Below, piece after piece: positions 60,266 through 64,000 of a stretch of 64,000 nucleotides of DNA; position 1 is the first letter of the stretch; each line of letters starts with the position of its first letter. Origin of the DNA: Flavobacterium antarcticum DSM 19726 (lineage in GTDB: Bacteria > Bacteroidota > Bacteroidia > Flavobacteriales > Flavobacteriaceae); the NCBI RefSeq assembly GCF_000419685.1, contig NZ_ATTM01000002.1:372001-436000 (forward strand). The letters are read 5' to 3'. The translations under genes and the position numbers were made by a program. Under the pieces are notes generated by a model. The model ran no database searches. It saw nothing but the letters and a program-made list of their open reading frames with translations, and was not told the DNA's origin.

Positions 60266-61129
60266 CTAATGGTATTTACTAAATATTTTTGTTGCTTCAT
60301 TGTAACAACTTTCAAATGACATTGGGCTTGTATGAGTGTTTGCTTTCTCGGCAGTAAAGTAGGACAGTAATTTTTCTGTCGGCATATTCCCAGTCAAATC
60401 ATCCTTAGCCATCGGGCAACCTCCAAAACCTTGAATGGCTCCGTCAAATCTTAAACAACCGGCTTTGTATGCTGCATTTACTTTTTCAAACCACCGGTCT
60501 GGAGTCGTATGAAGATGTGCTCCAAATTCAATTTGTGGGTATTGTGGAATCAAATGCGAAAACAAATATTCAATAATTTCAGGCGTGGAACTTCCAACCG
60601 TATCAGACAAGGAAAGAATTTTAACGCCCATATTTGACAAACGTTCGGTCCACTCGCCTACAATTTCTACGTTCCAAGGATCACCGTATGGATTTCCGAA
60701 ACCCATAGAAAGATAAGCAACTACTTCTTTATTAGTGGCGTTAGCAATATCTAAGATTTCTTGTAAAGTCACTAATGATTCTGCTATGGTTTTGTGTGTG
60801 TTTCGCATCTGAAAATTCTCAGAAATAGAAAAAGGATAACCCAAATACTGAATTTCTTTATGTTGAGAAGCCAGTTCCGCTCCTTTAGTATTGGCAATAA
60901 TTGCCAGGAGCTTACTGGAAGTTTGTGATAAATCAAGTTGCGCTAAAACCTCCGCTGTGTCTACCATTTGCGGAATCGCTTTTGGAGAAACGAAGCTTCC
61001 AAAATCAATGGTATCAAATCCGACACGCAAAAGCGACTGAATATAGGCCACTTTTTCCGCAGTTGGAATAAATGCTTTAATACCTTGCATGGCATCACGC
61101 GGACATTCTATAATTTTTATTGACTTCAT
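60266..61129 (-). CDS. HMG-CoA lyase family enzyme
   Basis: A 287-residue TIM-barrel lyase that would split HMG-CoA into acetoacetate and acetyl-CoA (leucine degradation). Metal and catalytic blocks remain: ECPRDAMQG (usual GPRDGLQ), FGSFVSPKAIPQM, SLSDTVGSS, HLHTTPDRW and GGCPMAKD. The Cys-Pro at the start (IECPRDAMQG) differs from the common VGPRDGLQ, as seen in some Bacteroidetes. The ATG is needed because the conserved block starts at residue 9. A -7 element lies only 5 bp upstream (61135-61142), so the mRNA would be almost leaderless. Confidence 0.87.
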   Translation of the reverse strand: MKSIKIIECPRDAMQGIKAFIPTAEKVAYIQSLLRVGFDTIDFGSFVSPKAIPQMVDTAEVLAQLDLSQTSSKLLAIIANTKGAELASQHKEIQYLGYPFSISENFQMRNTHKTIAESLVTLQEILDIANATNKEVVAYLSMGFGNPYGDPWNVEIVGEWTERLSNMGVKILSLSDTVGSSTPEIIEYLFSHLIPQYPQIEFGAHLHTTPDRWFEKVNAAYKAGCLRFDGAIQGFGGCPMAKDDLTGNMPTEKLLSYFTAEKANTHTSPMSFESCYNEATKIFSKYH

Positions 61130-61134
61130 TGTGC

Positions 61135-61142
61135 CAAAGATA
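61135..61142 (-). promoter_or_regulatory. -7 element of the HMG-CoA lyase homologue
   Basis: TATCTTTG on the minus strand matches the consensus; the predicted start of transcription is about 2 nt before the ATG. Confidence 0.5.
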
Positions 61143-61205
61143 GTAAAGTATTGAAAATTACGAAATCGATTTTTTAGATAATTGAAGATTTAAAAAAACC
61201 TAAAA

Positions 61206-62228
61206 TTATTTTTTTGTCGCCAAAATCTTTTTATTGATTTCCTTAATTAATGCAGGACCTTCGTAAATGAAACCGGTGTAAAGTTGGATTAAACTGGCTC
61301 CAGCATCCAATTTCTCAATTGCATCATCCGCAGAATGGATTCCTCCCACTCCAATAATTGGAAACGAACGATTGCTTTTGTCTGCTAAAAATCGAATTAC
61401 TTCTGTGGAACGCTTTGTCAACGGTTTTCCAGACAAGCCACCCATTTCGTCTCTGTTTTCAGACTGCAAACCTTCTCGAGAAAGTGTAGTATTAGTAGCA
61501 ATAACACCCGCTATCTTAGTGGTATTGACAATATCAATAATGTCTAACAATTGTTCATCCGTTAAATCCGGAGCAATTTTTAGTAAAATTGGTTTTGCTT
61601 TCGATTTGGTATTGTTCTTGTTTTGCAGCGTTTGCAATAACTTTTGCAACGGTTCTTTATCTTGCAATGCTCTTAAGTTGGGTGTATTTGGTGAACTCAC
61701 ATTCACAACAAAATAATCAACGTAGTCGTATAAAGCATCAAAACAGATTTCATAATCTGAAACAGCTTCTTCATTTGGAGTTAATTTGTTTTTGCCAATA
61801 TTTCCTCCTATTAATACACCATTATTTTTCTTTAGACGTTCCACAGCTTCTAAAACACCACCGTTATTAAAACCCATTCGGTTGATGATTGCTTGATCTG
61901 CTTTTAAACGAAACAATCTTTTCTTAGGATTTCCTTCTTGCCCTTTTGGTGTCAACGTTCCAATTTCTATAAATCCAAAACCAAAATTAGAGAGTTCTTT
62001 ATACAATTTCGCATCTTTATCAAATCCCGCAGCTAAACCTACAGGATTTTTAAATTTCAGCCCAAAAACTTCACGTTCCAATCGAGTGTCCTTGACTTCA
62101 TACATACTTTTAAAAAGTGCATTAACTCCTGGGATTTTTGATAATTTCTGAATCAACGAAAAAGTAAAGTAGTGCACTTCCTCAGGATCATATTTAAATA
62201 GAAGTGGTCGAATGAGTTGTTTGTACAT
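61206..62228 (-). CDS. pyrD: Dihydroorotate dehydrogenase (quinone), class 2
   Basis: A 340-residue flavoprotein for the fourth step of pyrimidine synthesis, membrane-associated and quinone-linked. The N-terminal helix [21 protein letters not shown] marks class 2. FMN and orotate blocks: [40 protein letters not shown] (catalytic serine in the NVSSPN loop), and [11 protein letters not shown]. The start at 62228 is chosen because a -7 element (62248-62255) lies upstream of it but downstream of the longer frame's first codon at 62294. Confidence 0.94.
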   Translation of the reverse strand: MYKQLIRPLLFKYDPEEVHYFTFSLIQKLSKIPGVNALFKSMYEVKDTRLEREVFGLKFKNPVGLAAGFDKDAKLYKELSNFGFGFIEIGTLTPKGQEGNPKKRLFRLKADQAIINRMGFNNGGVLEAVERLKKNNGVLIGGNIGKNKLTPNEEAVSDYEICFDALYDYVDYFVVNVSSPNTPNLRALQDKEPLQKLLQTLQNKNNTKSKAKPILLKIAPDLTDEQLLDIIDIVNTTKIAGVIATNTTLSREGLQSENRDEMGGLSGKPLTKRSTEVIRFLADKSNRSFPIIGVGGIHSADDAIEKLDAGASLIQLYTGFIYEGPALIKEINKKILATKK

Positions 62229-62247
62229 GTTGCAGTTGTTAGTTGCG

Positions 62248-62255
62248 CAAAAATA
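62248..62255 (-). promoter_or_regulatory. -7 element of pyrD
   Basis: TATTTTTG on the minus strand matches the consensus; leader about 16 nt. Confidence 0.5.
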
Positions 62256-62518
62256 CACAAATTCGCACAGCAAACGAACGAGTATTTTAAACAAATAATT
62301 TGCAACTCCCTTTTAATACGTGTTTTTTTTCTATTGAAAAACGATCCGACAAATTTGTTATTACATTATATACACCTTATTGAACCGTATAAAAAGGCGA
62401 TTTTCACGTAGAAGTTTAAATATTATAAACTATAAAAAAAGTACTGTAAAAGTTTTGGTCGGAAAGCGTAGCATCTTTGTACTATAGATTTAATAACCTA
62501 TAGAATTAAAAAAACGCT

Positions 62519-62953
62519 ATGAAAAAATCAGTTTTAACTTTAGGAATGCTTGCTTCGTTTTTTGCAGTTTCACTTACAAGTTGTAAGGATGCAGAAACGA
62601 ATGTTAAGGACACTCAAGAAGAAGTTTTAGACGCCCGAGTCGATTTGATGGAGTCGAAAAATGCGGCTGCGGAAGCTTTGGAGAAATTTAAATTAGATGT
62701 TTACGAAAAAATATCTAGTAACAACAAAAAGATTCGCGATTTAAGAGTCAAAGAGATTAAAGGTACTTCGAAAGAAAAAGAAGAATACACGATTCGAATT
62801 GACGATTTACAAACTAAAAATGAAGCTTTAAAATCAAAACTTGATGCCTACACATCTTATGATGAATCAAGTTATGAAACTTTCAAAAGTGATTTGCAAG
62901 AAAATGCAGATGCTTTAGAACGTGAGTTTCAAGAATTAGAAAACAGAAAATAA
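62519..62953 (+). CDS. Coiled-coil lipoprotein, stress-type
   Basis: A 144-residue protein with a lipoprotein signal ending at the cysteine in LTSCKDAE (C22) and a mature part that is almost all charged helix with heptads (DTQEEVLDARVDLMESKNAAAEA in part, IDDLQTKNEALKSKLDAY in part). It would be a periplasmic coiled-coil. It starts a group with an outer-membrane barrel and a YtxH protein. Exact function is unknown. Confidence 0.78.
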   Translation: MKKSVLTLGMLASFFAVSLTSCKDAETNVKDTQEEVLDARVDLMESKNAAAEALEKFKLDVYEKISSNNKKIRDLRVKEIKGTSKEKEEYTIRIDDLQTKNEALKSKLDAYTSYDESSYETFKSDLQENADALEREFQELENRK

Positions 62954-62980
62954 AACCCCAAAATTAAATTTTATACAATT

Positions 62981-63634
62981 ATGACAACTTTAAAGAAATT
63001 ATTTATCGCTCCTGTATTTGCAGTTGCATTATTCGCTTCACAATCAACTATTGCACAAGATCAAACAACTAGCAGTACTCCTTACAATATGGATGCTAGA
63101 GAAGAACTAAAAGTAGGAATTAAAGCGGGAATGAACTATTCTAACGTGTACAGCGAAAGTGGTAACGATTTTGTTGCAGACGGAAAAGCTGGATTCGCAG
63201 GTGGAGTATTTGTTTCCATTCCTTTAAATCAATTAATTGGTGTTCAACCTGAATTGATGTATTCACAAAAAGGATTCAAAGGTGAAGTTATAGGAATTGA
63301 CTATAAAGCAACGTTCAACTATTTAGATTTGCCAATTCATTTACAAATCAAACCTACAGAAAACATTAGTATTCTTGCAGGGCCACAATTTTCATACTTA
63401 TTGAGTTCAAAATACGAACTTGGATCTTTAAGTGCTGTAAATGAAAAAGATTTAGAAGATGACAACAACAGAGCTACTGTAGGGATTTCTGCAGGTGTGG
63501 ATTTCACAGTTCAAAACTTCCTTATTTCTGCTCGTGGATCATGGGATTTAAGCAAAATGAACAAGGATAACAATACTAGTGATATCAACTATAAAAATCA
63601 ATTATTTCAAGTTACTTTAGGATACCGTTTCTAA
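62981..63634 (+). CDS. Outer-membrane beta-barrel (porin-like) protein
   Basis: A 217-residue protein with a signal peptide (ending near TIAQ, residue 26) and an eight-stranded barrel pattern, ending in the aromatic C-terminal signature VTLGYRF. KVGIKAGMNYSNVYS and GVQPELMYSQKGFKG are typical of the Bacteroidetes outer-membrane barrel (PorT/OMP_b-brl_2) family. It follows the coiled-coil lipoprotein after 27 bp, so the two likely form one operon. Confidence 0.88.
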   Translation: MTTLKKLFIAPVFAVALFASQSTIAQDQTTSSTPYNMDAREELKVGIKAGMNYSNVYSESGNDFVADGKAGFAGGVFVSIPLNQLIGVQPELMYSQKGFKGEVIGIDYKATFNYLDLPIHLQIKPTENISILAGPQFSYLLSSKYELGSLSAVNEKDLEDDNNRATVGISAGVDFTVQNFLISARGSWDLSKMNKDNNTSDINYKNQLFQVTLGYRF

Positions 63635-63735
63635 AGAACAGTGGGAGAAATTGTTATTGAAAAAGAAAAAAAACCGAAAGACCGCTATATCTTTCAAAAT
63701 ATTAAAAAAAAATACTAATTTTAAAAACAAACATT

Positions 63736-64000
63736 ATGAGCTCAGGAAAAGTAGTTTTAGGTGCAATCGCAGGATTAGCAACAGGTGCAATATTAGGAAT
63801 TTTATTCGCTCCAGAAAAAGGAAAAGATACTCGCAAGAAAATTGCTAAAAAAAGCAAAGATTCTGTTGAAGATATCAAAGCAAAATATGAAGACATTATC
63901 AGTGCTTTAACATCAAAAGTGGAAAGCGTAAAAAAAGATGCTTCAAAATTGTTTGAACATGGAAAAGATTTAGCAGAAGATGCTAAAGACGATGCTTCAA
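63736..64000 (+). CDS. YtxH domain protein (3' end beyond window)
   Basis: The visible 88 residues begin MSSGKVVLGAIAGLATGAILG, a glycine-zipper membrane helix (about 5-24) followed by LFAPEKGKDTRKKIA, the YtxH signature, and a long charged helix with repeated KDA/EDAK. YtxH proteins are general-stress membrane proteins. The start at 63736 directly follows a purine-rich run. The C-terminus is cut by the window edge. Confidence 0.88.
   Translation, partial: MSSGKVVLGAIAGLATGAILGILFAPEKGKDTRKKIAKKSKDSVEDIKAKYEDIISALTSKVESVKKDASKLFEHGKDLAEDAKDDAS

Noticed and set aside
62229..62294. Longer N-terminus for pyrD
   Set aside because: The extra 22 residues are not like class 2 enzymes and the promoter -7 element lies inside them.
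1..64000. CRISPR arrays, tRNA or rRNA genes, insertion sequences, prophage
   Set aside because: No regularly spaced repeats, no cloverleaf with CCA end, no transposase or integrase frame was seen in any gap.

Overview
The window looks like a chromosomal segment of a member of the Flavobacteriaceae (Bacteroidetes), close to Flavobacterium. The reasons are the low-GC DNA, the many promoters of the Bacteroidetes type (TAnnTTTG at -7, sometimes with TTG about 19 bp upstream), the lack of strong Shine-Dalgarno sequences, and typical family members: secreted dipeptidyl-peptidase III, a BatA-like membrane protein, YtxJ, DUF6252-like lipoprotein, and TPR histidine kinase. Most of it is ordinary core genome. 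I see no rRNA, tRNA, CRISPR array, insertion sequence or phage gene.

Layout. 1-0.8 kb: end of an unknown gene, dodecin and a small helical protein. 1.0-6.2 kb: a redox/nitric-oxide type cluster made of an Rrf2 iron-sulfur regulator, a cbb3-like oxidase subunit I with an unusual N-terminal extension, a diheme cytochrome c, two small membrane proteins, the Fe-S repair protein RIC and a hemerythrin. 6.3-7.0 kb: two paralogous micro-proteins flanking a YeaO/DUF488 gene broken by a nonsense codon. 7.1-9.3 kb: egtB-egtD (ergothioneine). 9.4-12.4 kb: two small acidic proteins, a YetF-like protein with a zinc ribbon and an MsbA-like exporter. 12.4-16.1 kb: thrS-infC-rpmI-rplT, with infC starting at a non-AUG codon and hairpin repeats in the spacers. 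16.4-30.2 kb: serine hydrolase, lipoprotein, P-type ATPase, methyltransferase, TauE-like permease, dipeptidyl-peptidase III, small secreted proteins, acyl-CoA dehydrogenase.

30.6-37.4 kb: a complete TetR-controlled efflux operon (TolC, HlyD-type lipoprotein, two ABC ATPases, two ABC-2 permeases). 37.5-49.8 kb: pepT, dnaK, a lactonase, a BatA-like protein overlapping a dihydroorotase homologue that lacks its metal ligands, small hydrolases, a conserved protein of unknown function, and ytxJ. 49.9-64 kb: clpB, two histidine kinases, fasciclin protein, rpsA, guaB, an HMG-CoA lyase homologue, pyrD, and an envelope-stress-like group (coiled-coil lipoprotein, outer-membrane barrel, YtxH protein cut by the window end).

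The best candidates for something less described are the 1.0-6.2 kb respiratory/NO cluster with its operator-like dyad, an apparent sigma-54 promoter with TTGTCA/TGACAA dyads at dnaK (and a weaker relative at clpB), an 8-bp-period repeat family found behind two unrelated genes, and the DUF488 nonsense mutation between two paralogous micro-ORFs. All functional calls are from reading motifs in the sequence; no database search was run.
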